34,460 bases of DNA from Bacteroidota bacterium. Lineage in GTDB: Bacteria > Bacteroidota > Ignavibacteria > Ignavibacteriales > Melioribacteraceae. The stretch is taken from NCBI GenBank assembly GCA_018829545.1, contig JAHJTX010000156.1:1-34460 (forward strand), in the 5' to 3' direction. This document shows positions 23,564 to 32,258 of this stretch, in pieces (position 1 is the first letter of the stretch; each line of letters opens with the position of its first letter). A program made the position numbers and the translations under genes. A model generated the notes under the pieces. It searched no databases. It had not been told where the DNA came from and saw only the letters and a list, made by a program, of their open reading frames with translations.

Positions 23564-24778
23564 TTATCCGACCATTGAGGCGGCAAATTGGAATACATTT
23601 CTAAAGTTTACATCCACAATTTCTTTCAACTTTTCGTTGGCAGGGAATGGATTTTCGTGAGTGTACTCGTAAGGGAAGTCCGAAATTAAAGTTCTTACGG
23701 GCACCTTCATCTTGTCGCCGTTGAGAGTGCTTATCACCGAATCCGGAGGAAATACTTTGTCTTTAATTAATGCCATCGCAAAAATGCGGTCTTTTAACTC
23801 ATCAAACTTTTTATCCCGCAGTTCGCTGTTGTTATTATAATCGGAAAGGAACTCTAAAAAATTTATTTCAATCAAATCCTTTAGCTTGGCCAACGGCTTG
23901 GTTAGAGGCGAATCCGAAGAGAAAAGCTTCTTTAAAAAATCAGTCAGCGAAGAAGATGCTTCGCTATCCAAAATAGCTTTTGCCACAGGCGAAGTTAGAT
24001 CGAGAGAAGAACCCCCGCAAAAAATGAATAGCTTAGATTTATCGAAGTAATTGTTTTTATTAGACATCATTAAAACTTGGGCTAACAGGGCGCCGATTGA
24101 ATAGCCGAATAAATCAATACTTGCATCATCGTAGATGAATTTATGTTTGCCGGAGCGAATTTGTTTAATTATGTTAATTACATCTGAATAACTCTGCATT
24201 CCGGATTGAAAAAATTTGTGGGGCTGATAGTGTATTCTCGTGCTGAGAACAGCATTCGCAAAAGTTGAATTGCTTAGTCCGGGCAAATTTTGTTTGCGCT
24301 CTTCTGATATAGCCTTTAACCGCGCCAAATTAAACCACGATTGAGGCGTGCGGTTGATGTGAAATGCGAGAGGAAACATTAAAATGGCTTTCCCCGTCAA
24401 TAGATGAAGCTCGAGCGCCCATGGTAGATATTTTAACCAAGACCTCTCATTCAATCCGTGGAAAAAAACTATTACTTCCTTTGCGCGGACGTTCTCTTTG
24501 TCCTTTATCAAAATGTAATTAAACGATTTGTTGTCCTGCGAATCCTCGTCTGATTCGTTATTTAGCTTAAAGGATTCAGATGAATTATTCAGTAATAAAT
24601 TTTGATGTTCATTCTCTCTTTGATATTCCGATCGAATTTTGGACAGAAACTCTTTGTTCATTTTAAAATTCGACTTGAAATTTATATGATGAAGAACGGA
24701 TTTTTGATTGTCCAAATTTATCAGCGGAATATTTGGGTTATACTGATTCTTAAAAGAATTCAACGTATTGTAATACAC
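23564..24778 (-). CDS. Alpha/beta hydrolase-like protein of DUF6051 type
   Basis: About 404 residues, without a signal peptide. It has alpha/beta hydrolase hallmarks: the oxyanion loop V-F-F-H-G-L-N-E-R-S-W (about 104-114), the nucleophile elbow L-F-G-Y-S-I-G-A-L-L (Ser near 231), and late candidates for Asp and His (K-D-K-V-F-P-P-D, and H-E-N-P-F near 380). It resembles the poorly described DUF6051 family of Bacteroidota-like bacteria. The start is GTG 24778, ten bases after the MerR-like stop with GAG upstream; an ATG at 24661 is possible but would drop 39 residues. Sharing an operon with a MerR-type regulator suggests regulated hydrolysis of an ester or similar substrate, which is inference. 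Confidence 0.72.
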   Translation of the reverse strand: MYYNTLNSFKNQYNPNIPLINLDNQKSVLHHINFKSNFKMNKEFLSKIRSEYQRENEHQNLLLNNSSESFKLNNESDEDSQDNKSFNYILIKDKENVRAKEVIVFFHGLNERSWLKYLPWALELHLLTGKAILMFPLAFHINRTPQSWFNLARLKAISEERKQNLPGLSNSTFANAVLSTRIHYQPHKFFQSGMQSYSDVINIIKQIRSGKHKFIYDDASIDLFGYSIGALLAQVLMMSNKNNYFDKSKLFIFCGGSSLDLTSPVAKAILDSEASSSLTDFLKKLFSSDSPLTKPLAKLKDLIEINFLEFLSDYNNNSELRDKKFDELKDRIFAMALIKDKVFPPDSVISTLNGDKMKVPVRTLISDFPYEYTHENPFPANEKLKEIVDVNFRNVFQFAASMVG

Positions 24779-24788
24779 TTTGTACTCA

Positions 24789-25487
24789 CTATTTGTTTTC
24801 GCGTTTGCTGTTTTTAGTTTTAAGCGAAGTGATTTCTTTTTTCTTCGCCTTTAGAAGTTCTTCCCATCTCTCTATGCCTTCTTTGAAATCGTTCATTCTA
24901 GCAAATAAATTTTGAACCTCATCGCTCATCTCAGAAAGTTTTTGCTCGACATCTCCCATTGGAGAGGCTTCATAATTTCTTTGAAGGGCAAGAAATTCCC
25001 GGAAGAAATCAGATATCTTTTTTATTTCATCCAACGAATAACCAAAGAGCTGAAGATCCTTAATTAGTTTGCAGAGATAAACGTAGATTTCCGAGTAGAG
25101 ACGAAAACCGCCCTCACTTCTCATTTCAGAATCGATTATTCCTTTCTCCTCCCAATGCTTAATTGTTCTTGGGCTAATTCCCACAAGTTCCGCTAAGTTT
25201 CCAACGGTTATAAATTTTTCGGTCTCGGACTTTCCGGAATCTAATTCAGCGGCTTTGGGCAGCCCAACCTTTTTGATAATTTTATGAATTTCGCTCGTAC
25301 CGTATCCAAGATCTGTCAGTGTTCTGATCTGCTTTACTTTTTCCACAGCAGCGCTTGTGTAAAAAGCAACTTTATCATCTGTAACCCCGGAAGGAGAAAT
25401 AAGTTTTTCATTCTCGTAATTTTTTAATGCTTCTTCTGTAATTCCGGCTGCTTTAAGGAACTCAGCAATAATAAATATTTGATTCAT
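24789..25487 (-). CDS. Transcriptional regulator with two tandem MerR-type DNA-binding domains
   Basis: A 232-residue regulator. Residues 3-76 form a diverged MerR-like unit (L-K-A-A-G-I-T-E-E-A-L-K-N-Y-E-N-E-K-L-I, then I-R-T-L-T-D-L-G-Y-G). Residues 91-163 form a clear second MerR unit (I-T-V-G-N-L-A-E-L-V-G-I-S-P-R-T-I-K-H-W-E-E-K-G, then L-F-G-Y-S-L-D-E-I-K-K-I). The C-terminal 60 residues are a lysine-rich coiled coil for dimerisation, with no obvious metal-binding cysteines. A GAGGT ribosome binding site precedes the ATG. It is co-transcribed with the DUF6051-like gene and lies beside a palindrome at 25515-25542 that could be its own operator. Confidence 0.85.
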   Translation of the reverse strand: MNQIFIIAEFLKAAGITEEALKNYENEKLISPSGVTDDKVAFYTSAAVEKVKQIRTLTDLGYGTSEIHKIIKKVGLPKAAELDSGKSETEKFITVGNLAELVGISPRTIKHWEEKGIIDSEMRSEGGFRLYSEIYVYLCKLIKDLQLFGYSLDEIKKISDFFREFLALQRNYEASPMGDVEQKLSEMSDEVQNLFARMNDFKEGIERWEELLKAKKKEITSLKTKNSKRENK

Positions 25488-25514
25488 GTGACCTCAGCGT
25501 GTAATTGCGAACAA

Positions 25515-25542
25515 ACTATACGTAAACGTACACGAATATAGT
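25515..25542. promoter_or_regulatory. Putative MerR-type operator, nested palindrome
   Basis: ACTAT (25515-25519) and ATAGT (25538-25542) flank an inner inverted repeat, TACGT-AA-ACGTA (25519-25530). It lies 28-55 bases upstream of the tandem MerR start, where a MerR protein would bind a promoter spacer. Binding by this regulator is inference. Confidence 0.4.
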
Positions 25543-25599
25543 GCGGTTAATTATACTATGCAAGAAAAATTTTTAGAATGAGCTTTTTGAGGAAAATTA

Positions 25600-25631
25600 A
25601 ATCAGCCGCGATTTTTTTATCGAGGCTGATT
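25600..25631 (-). terminator. Hairpin terminator of the GH16-GH3-GH5 operon
   Basis: AATCAGCC (25600-25607) pairs with GGCTGATT (25624-25631), and inside CGAT (25609-25612) pairs with ATCG (25619-25622) around a six-T loop. It starts 14 bases after the GH5 stop on the minus strand and is followed there by a T-rich stretch. It closes the glycoside hydrolase operon. It could partly act for both strands. Confidence 0.7.
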
Positions 25632-25644
25632 ATTAAAGGAAAGA

Positions 25645-26853
25645 TTAATCTGTTAAACCAAGCGCTTTTATATAACCCTCATTTGCTTCGCACTTTTTTA
25701 GATTACAATTTTCAAGGTATTCTGCCAAGATTTGTTTAACTACAGCCTGATCTAACCGGTTCTCTCTAATGAATTGATAGTTATCGCGCGGTTTTTCGGC
25801 GTAATCCATAATCGTTTCATAATTGGAAGGATATTTAATCTGCACTATTCCCGCGGATGATTCAAGTTTTTTATAAGGCCAGAAGCACCAGCCGATATTG
25901 TGCTGTTCCAGCAGAGTTCTAAAATTGTTCACCCATTCGTCCGAGTTTTCGCCCGATTCACCGAGGTATAACGGCACATTATATTTTTCGGAGAAATCGA
26001 GATACTCCTGTATCTGTTCTTGAACCGGCTCCATCCAATATTTGTGAAATGTATAAACTAAGTTATCGTCAAACGGTTCGCCGAAAACGGAAAAATTAGT
26101 ATTCCATTTAGCGCCGCCCAGAAATATGATGTGGTTCTTATCTACTTCACGAATTGCAGCAGTCGCCTTTTTATAGAGAGGCTCAAGTTTTTCATAGAGT
26201 CCATCTTCTTCAAAGTAATGCGCAATAGGCTCGTTTAGTAAATCATAACCAATAATTATTTTATCATCTGCATATTTTTCTGCGATTGATTTCCAAATTT
26301 TAATGAATTCATTTTGGCAATCCTCAGATGTGAACAACCAGGGATAGCCCCAGCTATCGTCAATGTTGTCGCCGGTCTGCCCGCAAGGCGCGCCGTGCAT
26401 ATCAAGAATTACATAAAGATTTTCTTTTCTGCACCAATCTAAGATTCTGTCGAATAATTCAAATCCTCTTGCCTGCGTATTGTGAAGAAATGTCTCGTCG
26501 TTAAACAAAGCATAATGAAAAGGAAGGCGGATTGAATTAAGTCCGAGCCTTTTGATGAACTTAATATCTTCATGAGTAATGTAAACATCCTGAAAATTAA
26601 CCCAGAATTTTTTAGCTTCATCCGGTCCAATCAATTCAGCAAAAACAGAAGTAACCAATCGGGGTGAATTCGGCTTTTTGAATTTGAACATATAACCTTC
26701 CGGCAGAAGCCAATTCCCGATGTTCATTCCCTTAAGAAGAATCGGTTCGCCACTTGGAAGAATAATTTCCTTTCCTCTGGTTTTTACAAAATCACCGGCA
26801 AACATTTGAAATGATAAAACCGTCAGCATTATTATTACAAATCGAAGTTTCAT
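25645..26853 (-). CDS. Secreted GH5 family glycoside hydrolase (endo-glucanase/exo-beta-1,3-glucanase-like)
   Basis: About 402 residues with a signal peptide (K-L-R-F-V-I-I-M-L start, cleavage near M-F-A-G). The GH5 TIM barrel shows L-N-S-I-R-L-P-F, V-I-L-D-M-H-G-A-P, the acid/base Glu in Y-D-L-L-N-E-P (E208) and the nucleophile in Y-L-G-E-S-G-E (E299). The motif G-M-N-I-G-N-W-L-L-P-E-G near residue 42 recalls the exo-beta-1,3-glucanase-type GH5 branch. The start is ATG 26853 with GAGTTG upstream rather than the TTG at 26859. It is the last gene of the operon, 12 bases after GH3. Confidence 0.88.
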   Translation of the reverse strand: MKLRFVIIMLTVLSFQMFAGDFVKTRGKEIILPSGEPILLKGMNIGNWLLPEGYMFKFKKPNSPRLVTSVFAELIGPDEAKKFWVNFQDVYITHEDIKFIKRLGLNSIRLPFHYALFNDETFLHNTQARGFELFDRILDWCRKENLYVILDMHGAPCGQTGDNIDDSWGYPWLFTSEDCQNEFIKIWKSIAEKYADDKIIIGYDLLNEPIAHYFEEDGLYEKLEPLYKKATAAIREVDKNHIIFLGGAKWNTNFSVFGEPFDDNLVYTFHKYWMEPVQEQIQEYLDFSEKYNVPLYLGESGENSDEWVNNFRTLLEQHNIGWCFWPYKKLESSAGIVQIKYPSNYETIMDYAEKPRDNYQFIRENRLDQAVVKQILAEYLENCNLKKCEANEGYIKALGLTD

Positions 26854-26865
26854 AGTCAACTCAAG

Positions 26866-29094
26866 TTATTCAGTTATAAAAAAAGATGTTCCAAGTCCGC
26901 AATCGGAATCACCGCCGACCCATAATTTAAATTCACCTGGCTCGGTTACTCTAAGCATTTCGTTATTAATAAATGATAGATCGTCAGTGCTTAATTGAAA
27001 CAAAATTGTTTTTTTATCTCCCGGTTTCAAAGTCACTCGCTCGAATCTCTTAAGCTCTTTTACGGGACGAGTAACGCTTGCGTACAGATCTCTTACGTAA
27101 AGTTGAACAACTTCAGTGGCTTCATAATCACCAATATTATTAAGGTCGAAAGAAACTGAAAACGAGGACTTGTTTTTAACTTCATTCGGAAACATTTGAA
27201 GATTGCTGTACTCAAATTTTGTGTAAGATAATCCATAACCGAAAGGATATGCCGGCGTAAAATCAACATCGAGATAATTTGACACAAAACCCTTTGGATC
27301 CAACGGAGTTCCAATGGGAATACCGAGCATATTTTCGGAAGGCGGACGACCAGTATTTTTATGTGAATAATATATTGGAATTTGTCCAACGGTTCGCGGG
27401 AATGTTACAGGAAGTTTTCCCGAAGGAGAAGTAAGCCCAACAAGAATATCCGCGATTGCGGGCCCGCCCATTGTTCCTGGATGCCATGCGTATAAAATGG
27501 CATCTGCTCTTTCAGAAATATTTGGGAAGGTGAGCGGTCTTCCTGCCATTATAACAACTACAATCGGCTTTCCAGCGTGACTTAAAGTTTCGAACAAATC
27601 ATCTTGTGCTCCGGGCAAATTTAAAAATGCGCGGCTATGCGCTTCGCCGGAAAGGATTGCCTCTTCACCAAGGAACAGTAGAATTACATCGCTCAATTCA
27701 GCCAATTTAACGGCATCCTCGAATTTGCTTTTATCAATTGTCCTGCTGTTTTCAAGCACATCTAAATACTTTATTTCAGCTATCCCTTCCAGTGATTTTT
27801 TAAGTGAAGTCAATGGCGTCTGCGTGTTTTCTTTTTTCCCATCCGGTGACCAAGTTCCCATTTGATCTTCAGGGCTGTCTGCCAACGGACCGAATACTGC
27901 AATCGTTTTCACTTTTTTTGATAGAGGCAGAACAGTATTGTTTTTAAGCATAACAATTGATTGTTCAGCTAATTGTTTTGCTGCCGCGAGATGATTCTCG
28001 GTTAATAGTTTGGAAACCTTTGGCTCTTTTGTATAAGGATTTTCAAACAAGCCGCAGCGGAATTTTATTCTCAAAATATTTCCAGCGGCTGTATTAACAA
28101 CTTCTTCAGAGACGAGTCCATCTTGAATTAGTTTTTCGAGATTATCCGCATAGCTCAAAGATACCATTTCCATATCCACGCCGGCGTTGGCGGATTTCAT
28201 TGCAGCCTCATACTCATCCTTTGCGTAACCGTGAGTGATCATTTCAGTTACTGAACTCCAATCGCTGACCACAAATCCATCAAAATTCCACTCGCCTCGT
28301 AAAACTTTGTTAAGCGTAAAATCATTTCCAGAAGCGGGAATTCCGTTTATATCATTGAATGCGCTCATAAGAGTCGCAACGCCGGCATCAACGGCGGATT
28401 TGAAAGGAGGCAGATAAATTTCTCTTAAAAGCTGCTCGGGAATATATGTGGTGTTATAATCTCTTCCACCTTCGGCAGCGCCATAGCCGACATAATGCTT
28501 CGCGCAGGCTGCAATCGATTCTGCATCTGACAAATTTTCACCTTGAAACCCTTTTACCATTGATGCTGCGAGTTTAGATGCGAGGTACACATCCTCGCCG
28601 CATGATTCTGCAATGCGACCCCATCTTGGGTCGCGGGCATTATCTATCATAGGCGCAAAAGTCCACTTAATTCCTTCGGAAGACGCTTCAACCGCCGCAA
28701 TGCGGGCAGCTTCTTGAACAAGAGCGGGATTCCAGCTTGCGGCTTGTCCAAGCGGAATTGGGAACATTGTTCTGTAGCCATGAATTACGTCTCTACCATA
28801 AATTAACGGAATTCCCAATCGGCTCTCTTCAACTGCAATTTTTTGAAGATCGTTTTTTGTTTTTAAATCTCCCGCGTTTAATAGTGAGCCGACTAATCCT
28901 TTTTTAATATCATCCTTAATATTGTCTTCGCCGCCCTTCGACCACAAATGATACTGCGCCATCTGCCCGATTTTTTCCTTTAACGTCATTTTCGATAATA
29001 AATCTGTCACGCGTTTTTCAACATCGTCTTGTGAATAGATGTTGAATGAAACGAAGAGCAGCAGTGATAAAACTATTGTTGATTTCATTTTCAC
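26866..29094 (-). CDS. bglX: Periplasmic GH3 beta-glucosidase (BglX-like)
   Basis: A 742-residue GH3 enzyme close to the usual BglX length. A signal peptide occupies about 1-21. The (beta/alpha)8 domain has G-R-D-V-I-H-G-Y, the K-H motif at 199-200 and the nucleophile in G-F-V-V-S-D-W-S (D278). The alpha/beta sandwich domain includes F-L-G-E-E-A-I-L-S-G-E-A-H-S-R, which should carry the acid/base Glu. A C-terminal Fn3-like domain at about 655-735 ends the protein. It releases glucose from short beta-glucan chains made by the neighbouring GH16 and GH5 enzymes. The start is GTG 29094, four bases after AGGGG; ATG 29088 is the alternative. Confidence 0.92.
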   Translation of the reverse strand: MKMKSTIVLSLLLFVSFNIYSQDDVEKRVTDLLSKMTLKEKIGQMAQYHLWSKGGEDNIKDDIKKGLVGSLLNAGDLKTKNDLQKIAVEESRLGIPLIYGRDVIHGYRTMFPIPLGQAASWNPALVQEAARIAAVEASSEGIKWTFAPMIDNARDPRWGRIAESCGEDVYLASKLAASMVKGFQGENLSDAESIAACAKHYVGYGAAEGGRDYNTTYIPEQLLREIYLPPFKSAVDAGVATLMSAFNDINGIPASGNDFTLNKVLRGEWNFDGFVVSDWSSVTEMITHGYAKDEYEAAMKSANAGVDMEMVSLSYADNLEKLIQDGLVSEEVVNTAAGNILRIKFRCGLFENPYTKEPKVSKLLTENHLAAAKQLAEQSIVMLKNNTVLPLSKKVKTIAVFGPLADSPEDQMGTWSPDGKKENTQTPLTSLKKSLEGIAEIKYLDVLENSRTIDKSKFEDAVKLAELSDVILLFLGEEAILSGEAHSRAFLNLPGAQDDLFETLSHAGKPIVVVIMAGRPLTFPNISERADAILYAWHPGTMGGPAIADILVGLTSPSGKLPVTFPRTVGQIPIYYSHKNTGRPPSENMLGIPIGTPLDPKGFVSNYLDVDFTPAYPFGYGLSYTKFEYSNLQMFPNEVKNKSSFSVSFDLNNIGDYEATEVVQLYVRDLYASVTRPVKELKRFERVTLKPGDKKTILFQLSTDDLSFINNEMLRVTEPGEFKLWVGGDSDCGLGTSFFITE

Positions 29095-29123
29095 AATGCC
29101 CCTTACTTTTTATGGATACAATT

Positions 29124-30965
29124 TTATTTTATGTAAAGAATTTTTTTTACAAAAGAGAAAGCGTCATTATTAATTACAATAATATAAGTTCCTGAATTCA
29201 GCGATTCCGCGGGATTCCATTCATAAACGTTTGCGCCAAGGCGGATAATTATTTCTTTAGTAAAAACCTTTCTCCCCAAAACATCGTACACTATCATTTC
29301 CTTATTAAGATCGGATAGAGAATTTGAAGTTAGTGCAACCTTCACATTCCCATTAAATGGGTTGGGGTAAACCTCGATTTTGTTTTCATACGAAAAATCT
29401 CGTTCGCCCTCCACACCGGTTGCAAGTAATGAGAATGCGATTTTATCTAAATTAAATCCACCGGTTGATGTTGAAAAACAAATAACATGGAGTCCCTTAG
29501 GAAGTTGAAATGCGGAAGAAATTCTTTCAGTCCAATTTTGCCAGCCGCCGGTGTTCGGCAGAATCTGCTCGCCTGTTAAGTTTGTCTCGTTGAGAAATAA
29601 CTCAAACTTATTGCCGTCATTGGGCGAAGCAGTTCGTGTTGATAATGTATAAATCCCGCTATTGATAATATTTACTGTATATTCAAACCACTCGCCCGCA
29701 TCTATCCATCCAACATTGAATCCGCTATCGGAAGAGCCTTCGGTATCAACTCCTTCATCAGTGCGAAAACTGTTTCCGTAGTTGTTGCCCGTGTTAATCG
29801 AATCAGTATCAAAGTATGCAGTTTCGGCGCCACCGAGGTCAAAATATTCAGCTTCAATAGTTCCTGGAATTTCTAAAGGGAATCCAAGGTAAGGAGATTG
29901 ACCGCATCCGGCGCCAATGCTAACTTCGATTGGTTCGGACTTGCGGATATTGCCTTCGTTATCTGTTACTTTTGCAATTAGTTCATAACAGCCAGACTGA
30001 ACATTTTCCCAATTATAAGTGTAAGGAGTGTTTGTGAATGTTTTCAATAATCCGTCCATTTGAAACAACTCAACTTTTGCTACGTTTCCATCGGGATCGG
30101 ATGCGCTGATGATTACCGGAATGGCTTTTCCATAATCGAATAATTGATTGTTCGTTGGATAGAGAATTGATGATTTGGGAAATTTATTAGCATCTTTATA
30201 AACGCGCACAAAATCAACTTCCATTTTTTGCGGAAACTGTGTTGAATTATCCGGACTCCCAGGCCATGTTCCTCCGACGGCAAGGTTTAGCAAAAGAAAA
30301 AAGTTGTTATGAAATTCAGAAAGTTGAGCGGGAGTAATATCAATTACGTGATATTGAATTCCATCAAGTTTCCAAACAATTTTTTTTTCGTCCCACTCAA
30401 TTGCAAACAGATGAAAAGCATCTGCAAAAATTCCGCTCGAAAGTTTTCGAGATCCGGCGTAAGAAGCGTGTTGTCCGTTATTTGACCAGTGAGCGGCTCC
30501 ATGTACGGTGTTGTCATTTCCCGTTCCGCCAATTAGCTCAACGATGTCAATTTCTCCGCATGCGGGCCATCCGACTTGTTTGAAATTTTCTCCCATCATC
30601 CAAAATGCAGGCCACATACCCTGACCATATGGCAGTCTTATCGAAGCCTCAACTTTGCCGTATTTCCAGAATCTTTTTCCCATAGAAATCATTCTTGCAG
30701 AAGTATAACTTTTTCCGCTATACGATTCGTTTTTGGCGACAATAACAAGTTTGCCATCTTCAACATAGGAATTATCACTCCTATTTGTATAATATTGTAA
30801 CTCTTGATTTCCCCAACCGTGTCCGCCGGTTTCGTGTGTCCAAGTTGAGGAGTTTATTTCGCTGTTGTCAAATTCATCCGACCATACGAGTTCATAGTTC
30901 TGCGTAAATATTTGTGACGATAAAAATAACGTTAGCAACAGTGATGAGAAAAACTTTATTTTCAT
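29124..30965 (-). CDS. Secreted GH16 laminarinase-like enzyme with Ig-like, CBM6 and type IX secretion domains
   Basis: A 613-residue multidomain enzyme. It has a signal peptide (1-22) and a GH16 beta-jelly-roll at 23-257, with the catalytic motif G-E-I-D-I-V-E (E138, D140, E143) and W-P-A-F-W-M-M-G. This is the endo-beta-1,3-glucanase type. A bacterial Ig-like domain (about 265-350) and a CBM6-like carbohydrate-binding domain (about 365-510, ending in G-F-N-L-D-K-I-A-F) follow. The last 80 residues are a type IX secretion sorting domain with V-Y-P-N-P-F-N-G and Y-D-V-L-G-R-K-V-F, so it is exported to the cell surface or outside. It is first of the three hydrolase genes and cuts polymer for GH3 and GH5. 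Confidence 0.93.
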   Translation of the reverse strand: MKIKFFSSLLLTLFLSSQIFTQNYELVWSDEFDNSEINSSTWTHETGGHGWGNQELQYYTNRSDNSYVEDGKLVIVAKNESYSGKSYTSARMISMGKRFWKYGKVEASIRLPYGQGMWPAFWMMGENFKQVGWPACGEIDIVELIGGTGNDNTVHGAAHWSNNGQHASYAGSRKLSSGIFADAFHLFAIEWDEKKIVWKLDGIQYHVIDITPAQLSEFHNNFFLLLNLAVGGTWPGSPDNSTQFPQKMEVDFVRVYKDANKFPKSSILYPTNNQLFDYGKAIPVIISASDPDGNVAKVELFQMDGLLKTFTNTPYTYNWENVQSGCYELIAKVTDNEGNIRKSEPIEVSIGAGCGQSPYLGFPLEIPGTIEAEYFDLGGAETAYFDTDSINTGNNYGNSFRTDEGVDTEGSSDSGFNVGWIDAGEWFEYTVNIINSGIYTLSTRTASPNDGNKFELFLNETNLTGEQILPNTGGWQNWTERISSAFQLPKGLHVICFSTSTGGFNLDKIAFSLLATGVEGERDFSYENKIEVYPNPFNGNVKVALTSNSLSDLNKEMIVYDVLGRKVFTKEIIIRLGANVYEWNPAESLNSGTYIIVINNDAFSFVKKILYIK

Positions 30966-31000
30966 ATTTAAAAAATCCCGGGAAAAAATTAATTAACAAA

Positions 31001-31087
31001 ATAAACGCTCAAGAATCATGCAAAACAAATTGTTTGAAAACAGAACAAAAAAGAAACAAATTACAAAAAGTTGATAAAAGCGTTTAT
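31001..31087. promoter_or_regulatory. Separated inverted half-sites upstream of the hydrolase operon
   Basis: ATAAACGCT (31001-31009) and its perfect inverse AGCGTTTAT (31079-31087) lie 36 and 114 bases before the GH16 start. Separated operators of this kind can serve a DNA-looping LacI-type repressor, but no such repressor is in the window. The rest of 30966-31200 is AT-rich and holds the promoters of GH16 and of the divergent membrane gene. Confidence 0.3.
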
Positions 31088-31170
31088 TAAATATATAATA
31101 TAAAATTATCGGATTGATAATTTCGTTTTCACTTGGAATGAATATAATTTCACTTCTTTAAGAAAAATAT

Positions 31171-31178
31171 TATATTTG
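31171..31178 (+). promoter_or_regulatory. TAnnTTTG promoter-like element
   Basis: TATATTTG fits the -7 element TAnnTTTG used by Bacteroidota-type housekeeping sigma factors. It lies 22 bases before the ATG at 31201. I do not see a convincing partner -33 element, so support is modest. Confidence 0.35.
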
Positions 31179-31200
31179 AATCAAAATTAGAGAGGAAACA

Positions 31201-31719
31201 ATGAATTATAGTTTAACAAATTGGTTATCCTTCGAAAAAAGCAAAGTTCTATTATTTGATTTATTGGCGATACTGGTTATTGCTTTTCTCCCTTCCATTA
31301 GCCACTTAGTTGCCTTTCCTATTTATTATTTAGACCCGATGAGAATTATCATTATTGCATCGCTGGTTTTGACGACAAAAAGAAACACCTATTTAATAGC
31401 TCTGCTTCTGCCTTTGTTTTCGGTTTTAATCTCTTCTCACCCGTCTATAATCAAGTCCACATTAATACTTTCAGAGCTTTTGTTAAACGTTTTTCTGTTT
31501 TACGCGATCAGCAAAAAAACAAGCAATCTGTTTCTCTCTGGATTTGCCAGTATATTTTTCAGCAAGGTGTTCTATTATTCTGCAAAGTACATTCTCCTTT
31601 CAACAGCAGTAATGGCAGGTTCTTTAATATCAACACCGCTCGTTATTCAAATCGGGATGATGATATTATTAAGTCTATTTGTTCTATTTTTTTCAAGTAA
31701 AATCATGCAATCGAAATAA
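31201..31719 (+). CDS. Polytopic membrane protein, possibly ECF S-component-like
   Basis: A 172-residue protein with about five or six hydrophobic segments. The first helix is followed by L-P-S-I-S-H-L-V-A-F-P-I-Y-Y-L-D-P-M-R, then L-P-L-F-S, and E-L-L-L-N-V-F. This layout, with a P-x2-H and a P-M-R near the first loop, resembles small substrate-binding components of ECF vitamin transporters. I do not recognise a specific family, and no ECF ATPases are nearby. GAGAGGAAAC precedes the ATG. It is transcribed divergently from the hydrolase operon. Confidence 0.6.
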   Translation: MNYSLTNWLSFEKSKVLLFDLLAILVIAFLPSISHLVAFPIYYLDPMRIIIIASLVLTTKRNTYLIALLLPLFSVLISSHPSIIKSTLILSELLLNVFLFYAISKKTSNLFLSGFASIFFSKVFYYSAKYILLSTAVMAGSLISTPLVIQIGMMILLSLFVLFFSSKIMQSK

Positions 31720-31846
31720 AAATTTATTATGCGGTTTTTCCACGATTTCAATTTTTTAAAACTTAAAATCGAGTAGAGCTTCTTTCCAAAGAAAATCTTC
31801 GTTGATAGTTATGCGTGAATCATATTAGTAAAAAGGTCACGGGAAA

Positions 31847-32089
31847 ATGAAAAAGAAATTTATAAAAGCTGGTGACTTCGACACGAAGTTTGAATTGGGC
31901 GAAGATATTAGCGAACATTTCGATTTAGAAAACGCTAGTAGACCTGGGCAGAAGCAAAAAAGAGTAAATGTTGATTTTCCTGTTTGGATGATTCAATCGC
32001 TTGATAGAGAAGCAAAAAAAATGGGAGTTACAAGACATTCAATAATTAAGTTTTGGATTTCCGAAAAACTTCAACACATTGCTTCATAG
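31847..32089 (+). CDS. Solitary ribbon-helix-helix (CopG/BrnA-type) antitoxin-like protein
   Basis: An 80-residue protein. Its C-terminal half (K-R-V-N-V-D-F-P-V-W-M-I-Q-S-L-D-R-E-A, then M-G-V-T-R-H-S-I-I-K-F-W-I-S) is the ribbon-helix-helix fold of BrnA/CopG antitoxins, with strand residues 39-45 for DNA contact. The N-terminal half would normally wrap the toxin. BrnT-type toxins usually precede such genes, but the 127 bases upstream contain no toxin frame that I can find. It may be an orphan, pair with an unlinked toxin, or be a plain repressor. Confidence 0.72.
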   Translation: MKKKFIKAGDFDTKFELGEDISEHFDLENASRPGQKQKRVNVDFPVWMIQSLDREAKKMGVTRHSIIKFWISEKLQHIAS

Positions 32090-32258
32090 CAATTACAATC
32101 CAAGGCTGCCGCAGTTCAATTTTACATGTGCATTCAGGGGAAAAATATTTGTATGCTAACCGGAGAATTACAGTGACTATTTCGTAAATCTCGGCGTAGA
32201 ATTGCATGAAGAAATCATAAATAGAGCAGAACAAAATTCTTTTTAATATGAGAGCAAA

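Noticed and set aside
31720-31846. Possible BrnT toxin remnant before the antitoxin-like gene
   Set aside because: I translated the likely frames and saw stops and none of the toxin family motifs.
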